Assembly (NCBI RefSeq): GCF_001509795.1
Contig: NZ_LLZN01000074.1
Span: 1-51,183, forward strand
Source: Streptomyces sp. NRRL WC-3605
GTDB lineage: Bacteria > Actinomycetota > Actinomycetes > Streptomycetales > Streptomycetaceae
Direction: 5' to 3'
Length of the DNA stretch: 51,183 nucleotides
Of this stretch, positions 10,120-17,032 are shown in pieces (position 1 is the first letter of the stretch; every line of letters starts with the position of its first letter). Both the position numbers and the translations under genes were made by a program. The notes beneath the pieces are model-generated. The model did not search any database. It had not been told where the DNA came from and saw nothing but the letters and a program-made list of their open reading frames with translations.

Positions 10120-10204
10120 CTAGGTGGTGTCTTGCCGATCAGGCCGGGCTCCCGGCGCCGGGCACCGCGAGCTGACCCGGCCCGATCGGCAAGACACCCC
10201 CTAG
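10120..10204. mobile_element. MITE-like element with CTAG target-site repeats
   Basis: Two near-perfect inverted arms of about 28 bases face each other. Both arms contain GGTGTCTTGCCGATC and GGCCGGG, with two mismatches. CTAG stands immediately outside each arm (10120-10123 and 10201-10204). The core is only 77 bases (10124-10200) and has no coding capacity. YTAR target duplication is typical of IS5-group transposases, so this is probably a small non-autonomous derivative of such an element. As RNA it would also fold into a long hairpin between the ligase and TetR genes. Confidence 0.65.
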
Positions 10205-10288
10205 ATTGAGGGTGGAGAGCGAACCGTGGCGGCGTCGAGGGGCCGGCCGCCGGCGGGTGGCGTGAGGGCCCCGGTGCGATGGGTGATC

Positions 10289-10963
10289 ATGGCAGGCAGG
10301 ACGCTGCGCGAGGAACAGGCCGGCGCGACCCGGGAGCTGCTCCTGACCGCGGCCGAGCGGCTCTTCGCCGAGCGCGGGGTGCACGCGGTGTCCAACCGGC
10401 AGGTCGGCGAGGCGGCGGGGCAGGGCAACAACACCGCGGTCGGCTACCACTTCGGCACCAAGACCGACCTGGTCCGCGCCATCGTCCGCGGTCACGCCGG
10501 GCCCATCGAGGAGATCCGCGCCCGGCTGGTCGCCGGCGTCACCGACCCCGGCGATCTGCGCGGCTGGGTGGACTGCCTGGTCCGGCCGGTCCCGGAGCAC
10601 CTGGCCGCACTCGGCGGGCCGACCTGGTACGCGCGGTTCTGCGCCCAGGTCCTGGCCGACCCCGCGCTGCACCGGATCCTGGTGGACGAGGCGCTCACCT
10701 CCCCGTCGCTGCGGACGATCATCGAAGGGCTCGACCGGTGCCTGCCGGGCATCCCGCCCGAGGTGCGCGCCGAGCGCGACCAGATGGTCCGACACCTGAT
10801 CGTCCAGGTGGCGGCGGAGCGCGAGCGCGCCCTCGCCGAGCACGCCCCCACACCCCGGGCGACCTGGGACGACGCCGCGACGGGCCTCGCCGACGCCGTC
10901 GTCGGCATGTGGCGGGCGCCCGTCACCCCGACGGCCGCCGCCCGGGGAACACGAAAAGCTTGA
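10289..10963 (+). CDS. TetR-family transcriptional regulator
   Basis: Protein of 224 residues. The N-terminal helix-turn-helix spans about residues 10-57: ATRELLLTAAERLFAERG, HAVSNRQVGEAAGQGNNTAVGYHF, GTKTDLVRAIV. The C-terminal ligand domain is helical (WYARFCAQVLADPALHRILVDEAL). I chose the ATG at 10289 from the usual TetR N-terminus. An in-frame GTG at 10226 with GGTGGAGAG upstream would add 21 residues and is a real alternative. It lies just downstream of the MITE-like element and 30 bases before a MarR gene. No target can be named from the sequence. Confidence 0.85.
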   Translation: MAGRTLREEQAGATRELLLTAAERLFAERGVHAVSNRQVGEAAGQGNNTAVGYHFGTKTDLVRAIVRGHAGPIEEIRARLVAGVTDPGDLRGWVDCLVRPVPEHLAALGGPTWYARFCAQVLADPALHRILVDEALTSPSLRTIIEGLDRCLPGIPPEVRAERDQMVRHLIVQVAAERERALAEHAPTPRATWDDAATGLADAVVGMWRAPVTPTAAARGTRKA

Positions 10964-10986
10964 GTTAGGCAATGAGATGGTAAAGT
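10960..10986 (+). promoter_or_regulatory. Promoter candidate giving a leaderless marR transcript
   Basis: An unusually AT-rich stretch with TTGAGT (10960-10965) and TAAAGT (10981-10986), spaced 15 bases. A start 7 bases after the -10 falls on the A of ATG 10994, and no ribosome binding site precedes that ATG. Confidence 0.35.
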
Positions 10987-10993
10987 GTTCCCC

Positions 10994-11527
10994 ATGTCGA
11001 CGCCGCCGCTCCCTCGACCCTCCGCCGCACCCGCGAGCCCGGAGGTGATCGAGATCGAGCGGGCGCTGTCGCGCATCACCTACCTGAGCACGCGGGCCCG
11101 GCAGCACGAGCGGCTCATGGCGCTCGCCGGAGTCCCGCTCGACCGGGCCGCCGTGGCGCTGCTGCGGCAGATCGCCGAGACGGAGCCGCTGCGCCCCGGG
11201 GAGCTGGCCCACCGGCTCGGCGTCGAGGCCTCCCACGTCACCCGCACCGCACAGCAGCTGGAGCGGTCCGGGCACGTCACCCGCGTCCCCGACCCCAAGG
11301 ACCGCAGGGCCCAGCGGATCGAGCTCACCGACGCAGGACGGCAGGCCGTCGCCCGCGTCCGGGAGGCCGGCGCGCGCGGCATGCAGGTCGCCCTGGCCGA
11401 CTGGACCCCGGCCGAACTGAGCCGGCTGGCCACGCTCTTCCACCGCATGGTCGACGACTTCCTCGCCCACTCCGCCGACGAGGACACCGAGGCCGCCCCG
11501 GCGGTCCCCGGCGGCCGCGAAGGCTGA
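10994..11527 (+). CDS. MarR-family transcriptional regulator
   Basis: Protein of 177 residues. The winged helix lies at about residues 50-115: LRPGELAHRLGVEASHVTRTAQQLERSGHV, then the wing with DPKDRRAQRIELTDAG. The flanking dimerisation helices (ALSRITYLSTRARQHERLM and LSRLATLFHRMVDDFL) are typical. MarR proteins usually bind their own promoter, and the AT-rich region just upstream is a natural site. The peroxiredoxin gene downstream could be a target, but this is inference. ATG 10994 is preferred; GTG 10985, nine bases upstream, is also in frame. Confidence 0.85.
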   Translation: MSTPPLPRPSAAPASPEVIEIERALSRITYLSTRARQHERLMALAGVPLDRAAVALLRQIAETEPLRPGELAHRLGVEASHVTRTAQQLERSGHVTRVPDPKDRRAQRIELTDAGRQAVARVREAGARGMQVALADWTPAELSRLATLFHRMVDDFLAHSADEDTEAAPAVPGGREG

Positions 11528-11590
11528 CGGACACCGGCACCCGCCCGACCTCCCCGTGCCGTGAGGGCGGAGGCGCCCCGACCGCCCGCA

Positions 11591-11607
11591 CTACCGTCCG
11601 GTAGCAT
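11591..11607 (+). promoter_or_regulatory. Palindrome and -10 box before the peroxiredoxin gene
   Basis: CTACCG-TC-CGGTAG is a perfect 6-base inverted repeat (11591-11604). Its right arm overlaps TAGCAT (11602-11607), a good -10 hexamer about 32 bases before the start codon. A protein bound here would block the promoter. Confidence 0.45.
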
Positions 11608-11638
11608 CCGGCGGCAGGCCGGCCGAGGGAGGAACCGT

Positions 11639-12100
11639 ATGAGCGCGCGCGTCGACGTCGGGGACAAGGTCGAGGACTTCGCGCTGCCGGACGAGACCGG
11701 CACCGTACGGCACCTCACCGACCTGCTCGCCGAGGGCCCGGTCGTGCTGTTCTTCTACCCCGCCGCCCTCACCGCCGGCTGCACCGCCGAAGCCTGCCAC
11801 TTCCGTGACCTCGCCACCGAGTTCGCCGCCGTCGGAGCCTGGCCCGTCGGCGTCAGCGGCGACGCCGTCGAACGGCAGCAGGAGTTCGCCACCCGCCACA
11901 CCCTGGGCATGCCGCTGCTGTCCGACGCCGACGGCGCGATCCGCGAGCGGTTCGGCGTCACCCGCGGCTTCTCGCTCGCCCCGACCAAGCGGGTCACCTT
12001 CGTCATCGGGCAGGACCGCACGGTCCTGGAGGTCGTCCGCAGCGAACTCCGGATGAACACCCACGCCGACCGGGCCCTCGCCGCACTGCGCCGCGCCTGA
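11639..12100 (+). CDS. Peroxiredoxin, PrxQ/BCP type
   Basis: Thiol peroxidase of 153 residues that reduces hydroperoxides in the cytoplasm. The thioredoxin-fold start (GDKVEDFALPDETGTVRHL) leads to FFYPAALTAGCTAEAC. Cys48 is the peroxidatic residue and Cys53 the resolving one; the 5-residue spacing is diagnostic of the PrxQ/BCP group. The usual TPGCT reads TAGCT, so the proline is replaced. GVSGDAVERQQEFA and the C-terminal strand VTFVIGQDRTV agree with the family. ATG 11639 has GGGAGGAACC upstream. It ends in a hairpin before a convergent gene. Confidence 0.9.
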   Translation: MSARVDVGDKVEDFALPDETGTVRHLTDLLAEGPVVLFFYPAALTAGCTAEACHFRDLATEFAAVGAWPVGVSGDAVERQQEFATRHTLGMPLLSDADGAIRERFGVTRGFSLAPTKRVTFVIGQDRTVLEVVRSELRMNTHADRALAALRRA

Positions 12101-12109
12101 CACGGCGCC

Positions 12110-12127
12110 CCCGGCGGGCACGCCGGG
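12110..12127. terminator. Terminator between the peroxiredoxin and phosphoesterase genes
   Basis: CCCGGCG (12110-12116) pairs with CGCCGGG (12121-12127) around a 4-base loop, between convergent genes. Confidence 0.5.
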
Positions 12128-12145
12128 AAGACGGACCCGCCGACG

Positions 12146-12751
12146 TCAGTCCGTGCCGCCGTCCGCGGCGACCTGGGCCAGGGTGCGGCCGCTACGGACC
12201 GACCGCGCCCGGTACGGGTCCGGTGTGCCGTGCCCGTGCCCGCCCCGCCCCGCCCTGACCAGCAGCCACGCCTCCCGGTCGTCCTGCCCGCGGCGGAGCC
12301 GGGTGAGGGCGAACTCGCCGTGCAGCTTGGACCCGCGCAGCCGGAACCGGGCGTGACCGCGCTCCAGCGACTCGGCGAAGTCGACGGGCCGCCCCGCGCG
12401 GTCGTGGCTGAGTGGTTCGTACGTCCCGCTGTCCCAGACGATCACCGTGCCGCCCCCGTACTCGCCCTTCGGGATCACGCCCTCGAAGTCCTCGTACTCC
12501 AGCGGGTGGTCCTCCGTCGGCAGGGCGAGCCGCTTGTCCCTGGGGTCCCCCGACGGTCCCTTCGGCACCGACCACGACCGCAGCACGTCCCCCACCTGCA
12601 GCCGGAAGTCGAAGTGCAGCGAACGGGCGTCGTGGATCTGCACCACGAAGCGCGGTGCCCGCCCCTCGGACGCCCCGCGCCCGCGCGGTTCCCGTGTCCG
12701 GTCGAAGTCGCGTCTGCCGCGGTACTCCCGCAACCGGTCCCTCTCGGCCAC
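12146..12751 (-). CDS. LigD-type DNA 3'-phosphoesterase
   Basis: Stand-alone PE domain of 201 residues. In LigD this domain trims 3'-ribonucleotides and 3'-phosphates before end joining. Visible core: FVVQIHDARSLHFDFRLQ with the catalytic HxxxxxHFDxR pattern, LRSWSVPKGPSGDPRDKRLA, the EDHPLEYEDFEGVIPKGEYG block, then WDSGTYEP and GEFALTRLRR. The N-terminus is short and charged. GTG 12751 has GGGAAGGAGG upstream; the frame continues upstream without family similarity. It is divergent from the dioxygenase gene. It probably works with the ligase encoded at 9028-10008. Confidence 0.9.
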   Translation of the reverse strand: MAERDRLREYRGRRDFDRTREPRGRGASEGRAPRFVVQIHDARSLHFDFRLQVGDVLRSWSVPKGPSGDPRDKRLALPTEDHPLEYEDFEGVIPKGEYGGGTVIVWDSGTYEPLSHDRAGRPVDFAESLERGHARFRLRGSKLHGEFALTRLRRGQDDREAWLLVRAGRGGHGHGTPDPYRARSVRSGRTLAQVAADGGTD

Positions 12752-12907
12752 GCCGGCCTCCTTCCCGAACCGGCCGGGTACCCCGCCCCTGCGCCGCCGA
12801 CTCCCGGAGGCCCTGTCGCCAGGGACGCCGGACGCTGCCACGATCATCCCGACGGCCGGCCGCCACCGGACCCGGCCGGGACGACGGACGACCGACGGAG
12901 TGTGCTG

Positions 12908-13879
12908 ATGACCAGGGAGCAGGCCATCGACGACGGGACGCGCGCCACGGGGATCGAGGTGAAGCCGGTCGCCGGACACATCGGGGCGGACATCACCGGC
13001 GTCGACCTCGCCGGTGAGCTGGACGACGGCCAGGTGTCCGCGATCCGCGCCGCGATGCTGCGCTGGAAGGTCGTCTTCTTCCGGGACCAGCGACTCGACC
13101 ACGCCGCCCACGTCGCGCTCGCACGCCGCTTCGGCGAGCCCGTCGTCCTGCGGCGGCGCGGCAGCGCCTCACCCGAGGGGTTCCCCGAGGTCGAGACGAC
13201 CGCCGACCGGCTGGAACTCGGCGGCCGGTTCGGCATGGAGCACGACGAATGGCTGCGGCGGCGCCGGCACCATCTGCTGCGCGGCTGGCACTGCGACCAC
13301 GGGGCCCGCGTCGACCCGCCCGCCGCGACGATCCTGCGCGCCGAGACCGTGCCCCCGTACGGCGGCGACACCACCTGGGCCAACCTGGCCGCCGCCTACG
13401 CGGGACTGTCCGAGCCGGTCCGGCGGTTCGTGGACGGCCTGCGGGCCGAGCACCGGCTCGGCGTCGGCTACCAGCCCCGCCCCGGCGACGACGCCTACGT
13501 CCGGCACCTCCTGGACCACCAGGTCGCCTCCCTGCACCCGCTGGTGCGCGTGCACCCGGAGACGGGGGAGCGGGTCCTGTACGTCAACGGCTACTACGTG
13601 GAGCAGATCGACGGCCTCTCGCGCGCCGAGAGCGGCGCCGTCCTGGAGATGCTGCTCGAGCAGGCCGTACGGCCCGAGTACACCGTCCGCTTCCGGTGGG
13701 AGCCCGGCAGCGTCGCCTTCTGGGACAACCGGGCCACCATCCACCTCGCACCCGGCGACACCGCCCACCTCGACGCGCCCCGCGTCATGCACCGGGTGAT
13801 GCTCGCCGGTGACGTGCCGGTGGGCGTGGACGGCACACCCTCGCGGGCTCTCACCGGCACGTCACCGGGCCGCTGGTGA
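12908..13879 (+). CDS. TauD/TfdA-family Fe(II)/2-oxoglutarate dioxygenase
   Basis: Protein of 323 residues. The iron ligands are visible as His128 and Asp130 (GWHCDHG) and His295 (VMHRVML), with a nearby arginine expected to bind 2-oxoglutarate. Early family features are HIGADITGVDLAG and RWKVVFFRDQ; the core has YGGDTTWANLAAAY and LYVNGYYVEQI. TauD-type enzymes hydroxylate taurine, alkyl sulfates, phenoxy acids or natural-product intermediates; the substrate here is not evident. ATG 12908 has a GACGGAG upstream. It converges on the hydrolase gene with only four bases between the stops. Confidence 0.88.
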   Translation: MTREQAIDDGTRATGIEVKPVAGHIGADITGVDLAGELDDGQVSAIRAAMLRWKVVFFRDQRLDHAAHVALARRFGEPVVLRRRGSASPEGFPEVETTADRLELGGRFGMEHDEWLRRRRHHLLRGWHCDHGARVDPPAATILRAETVPPYGGDTTWANLAAAYAGLSEPVRRFVDGLRAEHRLGVGYQPRPGDDAYVRHLLDHQVASLHPLVRVHPETGERVLYVNGYYVEQIDGLSRAESGAVLEMLLEQAVRPEYTVRFRWEPGSVAFWDNRATIHLAPGDTAHLDAPRVMHRVMLAGDVPVGVDGTPSRALTGTSPGRW

Positions 13880-13883
13880 CCGC

Positions 13884-14771
13884 TCAGCGCCCGAGCAGGT
13901 CCCGCAGGGCCTTCACGACCTCCCCGGGCGCCTCCTCGGCCATGAAGTGACCGCAGGTCACGGTCGTGTGGCGCAGGTCCGGGGCCCAGGACCGCCACAG
14001 TGCGGCAGCGTCGTGGCCCAGGGCCGCGCCCCAGTCCTGCTGCAGCACGCCGACCGGCATCCGCAGGGTGCGGCCCGCGTCCCGGTCGGCCCGGTCGTGC
14101 GTGACGTCGATGCCCGCCGAGGCGCGGTAGTCCGCCACGATCGACGGCACGGCGGCCCGGCAGGCCGCCAGGTAGGCGGCCCGCACGTCGTCCGGGATCG
14201 CCTCCGCGCCGGCGGTCCACAGGTCGAGGAAGTGGCCGAAGAACGCGTCCGGGTCCGCGCCGATCATCCGCTCCGGGAGACCGGGCGGCTGCGCCATCAG
14301 ATACAGATGGAAACCGACGGCGGCGCCGACGCCGCGCATCACGTCCCACATGTCCAGGGTCGGCAGCACGTCCAGGCACGCCAGGTGCGTCACCGCCTCC
14401 GGGTGGTCCAGCGCGGCACGGAACGCCACCAGAGCCCCCCGGTCGTGCCCGGCCAGCGCGAACCGGTCGTGCCCGAGCCGGCGGGCCAGCTCGACCACGT
14501 CCGCGCCCATGGTCCGCTTGGCGTACACGGAGCCGTCGGTCTCCGCCGGCTTGTCGCTGGCGCCGTAGCCCCGCAGGTCCGGGCAGATCACCGTGTGGTC
14601 GGCCGCCAGATCGGCGGCCACGTGCCGCCACATCAGATGCGTCTGCGGAAAGCCGTGCAGCAGCACGACGGCCGGGCCGGAACCGCCCACGGCGGCGTGC
14701 AGCGCCACCCCGTCGGCGACGGGGACACGGTGCCGGCCGAAGCCGGGGATGGCGGGAGTCATGGCGGTCAT
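13884..14771 (-). CDS. Alpha/beta hydrolase, haloacetate dehalogenase-like
   Basis: Protein of 295 residues. It shows the oxyanion region HGFPQTHLMWRHVA, CPDLRGYGASDKP, and a nucleophile elbow GHDRGALVAFR with aspartate (Asp110) in place of serine. The C-terminal catalytic histidine is in CGHFMAEEAP. Aspartate in a GHDRG elbow and the PDLRGYGxSDKP strand are shared with fluoroacetate dehalogenases and related epoxide hydrolases. The exact substrate is not determined. ATG 14771 has GGAAGGAG upstream; a second in-frame ATG lies nine bases downstream. It is divergent from the SARP regulator. Confidence 0.88.
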   Translation of the reverse strand: MTAMTPAIPGFGRHRVPVADGVALHAAVGGSGPAVVLLHGFPQTHLMWRHVAADLAADHTVICPDLRGYGASDKPAETDGSVYAKRTMGADVVELARRLGHDRFALAGHDRGALVAFRAALDHPEAVTHLACLDVLPTLDMWDVMRGVGAAVGFHLYLMAQPPGLPERMIGADPDAFFGHFLDLWTAGAEAIPDDVRAAYLAACRAAVPSIVADYRASAGIDVTHDRADRDAGRTLRMPVGVLQQDWGAALGHDAAALWRSWAPDLRHTTVTCGHFMAEEAPGEVVKALRDLLGR

Positions 14772-14947
14772 GGCTTCGCTCCTTCCAGGAGCGTCGGGAG
14801 AACGGGGGGACGCACCGATCCTCGGGGCCGCCGATGAGCAGGCGATGAGCAGCGCCCGCCCCACCCCCGGCCGGCCGCGCACTATCGTGGGAAAGCGCCG
14901 CGGACCAGCCGTTTCCGCCGGCCCGCGACCCGCGACGGAGGAGGGCG

Positions 14948-16921
14948 ATGACGGACGTGGGCCCCCGCTTCGGGGTGCTCGGGCCGGTGACGGCCTGGGA
15001 CGCGGACGGGAACACGATCGCGCTGAAAGGCCCCCGGCACCGCTCCGTGCTGGCCCGCCTCATCGTCGCCCGCGGCCGCGTCGTCCCCGTCTCCCGTCTC
15101 GTCGACGACCTCTGGGCGGACCCGCCGGACGACGCCGTCGGCGCCCTGCGCACCTTCGTCGCCGCCCTGCGCCGCGCGCTCGAACCCGGCCGCCCGCCCC
15201 GCGCCCCGGCCCGCCTCCTCGTCACCGACGGCCCCGGCTACGCCCTGCGGGTCCCCGCGGACTCCGTCGACGCCCGGCGCTTCGAACAGGACGTCACCGA
15301 CGCCGCCGCGCTGCCCGCCCAGGAGGCGGTCCTGCGCCTGGACGAGGCGCTGGGCCGGTGGCGCGGCCCCGCCTACGCCGGGTTCGCCGACGAACCGTGG
15401 GCCCGCGCCGAGGCCGACCGGCTCACCGAACTGCGCGGGCACGCCCTCGAACTGCGCGCCGAGTCCCTGCTGGCCCTCGGCCAGGCCGACCGGGCGGCGG
15501 CCGACCTGCGCGCGCACACCGCCGGGCACCCCTGGCGGGAGAACGCCTGGCGGCTGCTCGCACTGGCCCTGTACCGCACCGGCCGGCAGGCCGACGCGCT
15601 CGACGTGCTGCGTAGGGCCCGGACCCTCCTCGCCGACGAACTCGGCGTCGACGCCGGGCCCGCACTGCGCTCCCTTGAGGCCGACATCCTCCGCCAGTCC
15701 CCGCACCTGAGCCGCTCCGGCACCCCCGCCGCCCGCGTCTGGGAACAGGTCGCCGCCGCCTACGACCGCGCCGTCGCCCCCGACGCCCGGGCCCGCCTCG
15801 ACTCCACCGCCGGCCTGCTGCGCACCCTCGCGCTGACCGGCGGCACCGGCCTGCCCGCCGCCCGCGCCCTGCGCCTCGACGCCCTCACGGCCGCCGAGGA
15901 ACTGGGCGACCCCGAGCTGACCGCCCGGATCATCGGCGCCTACGACGTCCCCGCGATCTGGACCCGCCTCGACGACCCGGACCGCGCCCGGCACATCGTC
16001 GCGGCCGCCGAACGCACACTGGCCGCGCTCCCCGAGAACGGCCACGACGCCGACCGCGCCCGGCTGCTCGCCACCGTCGCCCTCGAGTCCCGCGGCACCC
16101 GCGACCCGCGCGGACCCGAGGCCGCCCGCAGGGCCGAGGAGCTCGCCCGCCGGCTGGACGACCCCGCCGTCCTCGCCTTCGCCCTCAACGCCGTCTTCAT
16201 GCAGAGCTTCGGCCGGACCGGGCTGGCACCCCGCCGGGACGCCATCGGCGCGGAACTCGTCACCCTGTCCGCGCGGCACCACCTGTCCTCCTTCGCGATC
16301 CTCGGCCACCTCGTCCGCCTCCAGGCCCGCTGCGCCCTCGGCGACTTCACCGCCGCCGACCGGCACGCGGCCGCCGCCGAAGCCCTGGCCGCCCGGCACG
16401 AACGCCCGCTCGTCGCCGTGTTCACCGGCTGGTACGCCGCCCTGCGCCTCGACGCCGCGGAACACGCCCCGCCCGCCGAGGCCGAGGCCGCCTACCGCGA
16501 CGCGGCGGCCCTCCTCGACGGCGCCGGCATGCCGGGCCTCGCCCACGGCCTGCCCGCGCTCGCGCTGCTGTGCCTGCGGCTGCGGCACGGCCTGCCCCTG
16601 GACACCGGCGACGACCCCGACTGGGGTCCCTACGCCCCTTGGGCGCGGCCTCTGCTCCTCCTCGACCGGGGCCGCCGCGCCGACGCGCTCGACGCCCTCC
16701 ACGCCACCCCCGAACCGCCGCCCGACCTCCTCCAGGAGGCCCTGTGGTGCCTCACCGCCCGCGCGGCCGAGGTCCTCGGCGACGGACCGGCGCTGACCCG
16801 GGCCCGCACGGCCCTCGCCCCGGCCGCGGACGAACTCGCCGGAGCGGGCAGCGGCCTGCTCACCCTGGGCCCCGTCCGCGACCACCTCGGTCTCGACCGA
16901 CCGCACCCGCCCGGCCGATGA
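14948..16921 (+). CDS. SARP-family (AfsR/DnrI/BTAD) transcriptional activator
   Basis: Protein of 657 residues. An OmpR-type winged helix occupies about residues 8-95 (FGVLGPVTAWD, LKGPRHRSVLARLIVARGRVVPVSRLVDDLW, VAALRRAL). A bacterial transcriptional activation domain follows to about residue 245 (DARRFEQDV, LRGHALELRAESLLALGQ, WRLLALALYRTGRQADALDVLRRARTLLADELG). The remaining 400 residues are alanine-rich helical repeats without an NB-ARC P-loop, so it is a mid-size SARP. SARPs usually activate their adjacent antibiotic operon. It stands 111 bases upstream of the first megasynthase, in the same direction, and is the likely pathway regulator. ATG 14948 has GGAGGAGGG upstream. Confidence 0.9.
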   Translation: MTDVGPRFGVLGPVTAWDADGNTIALKGPRHRSVLARLIVARGRVVPVSRLVDDLWADPPDDAVGALRTFVAALRRALEPGRPPRAPARLLVTDGPGYALRVPADSVDARRFEQDVTDAAALPAQEAVLRLDEALGRWRGPAYAGFADEPWARAEADRLTELRGHALELRAESLLALGQADRAAADLRAHTAGHPWRENAWRLLALALYRTGRQADALDVLRRARTLLADELGVDAGPALRSLEADILRQSPHLSRSGTPAARVWEQVAAAYDRAVAPDARARLDSTAGLLRTLALTGGTGLPAARALRLDALTAAEELGDPELTARIIGAYDVPAIWTRLDDPDRARHIVAAAERTLAALPENGHDADRARLLATVALESRGTRDPRGPEAARRAEELARRLDDPAVLAFALNAVFMQSFGRTGLAPRRDAIGAELVTLSARHHLSSFAILGHLVRLQARCALGDFTAADRHAAAAEALAARHERPLVAVFTGWYAALRLDAAEHAPPAEAEAAYRDAAALLDGAGMPGLAHGLPALALLCLRLRHGLPLDTGDDPDWGPYAPWARPLLLLDRGRRADALDALHATPEPPPDLLQEALWCLTARAAEVLGDGPALTRARTALAPAADELAGAGSGLLTLGPVRDHLGLDRPHPPGR

Positions 16922-16999
16922 ACCGTTCGACGCCACGGGCCGTCGTACAGGGCAGTGATCGACGACGCCGCTGCGGGTACGCGCGACCGGCAGTGCGCT

Positions 17000-17016
17000 C
17001 CCCGGGCGCCCCGGGG
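17000..17016 (+). promoter_or_regulatory. Hairpin just before the ribosome binding site of the megasynthase
   Basis: CCCCGGG-CGC-CCCGGGG forms a perfect 7-pair stem with a 3-base loop. It ends four bases before GGAAGGA (17021-17027), the ribosome binding site for ATG 17033. It could pause transcription or affect translation initiation. Confidence 0.4.
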
Positions 17017-17032
17017 ACCAGGAAGGACGCAC

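Noticed and set aside
12752..13111. N-terminal extension of the phosphoesterase frame to 13111
   Set aside because: It is antisense to the start of the TauD gene, has no similarity, and GTG 12751 has a strong ribosome binding site.
16927..16964. TCGACG/TCGTAC motifs at a 16-base spacing before the megasynthase, considered as SARP boxes
   Set aside because: SARP sites are direct heptamer repeats at 11 or 22 bases; 16 does not fit and short TCG motifs are frequent in this DNA.
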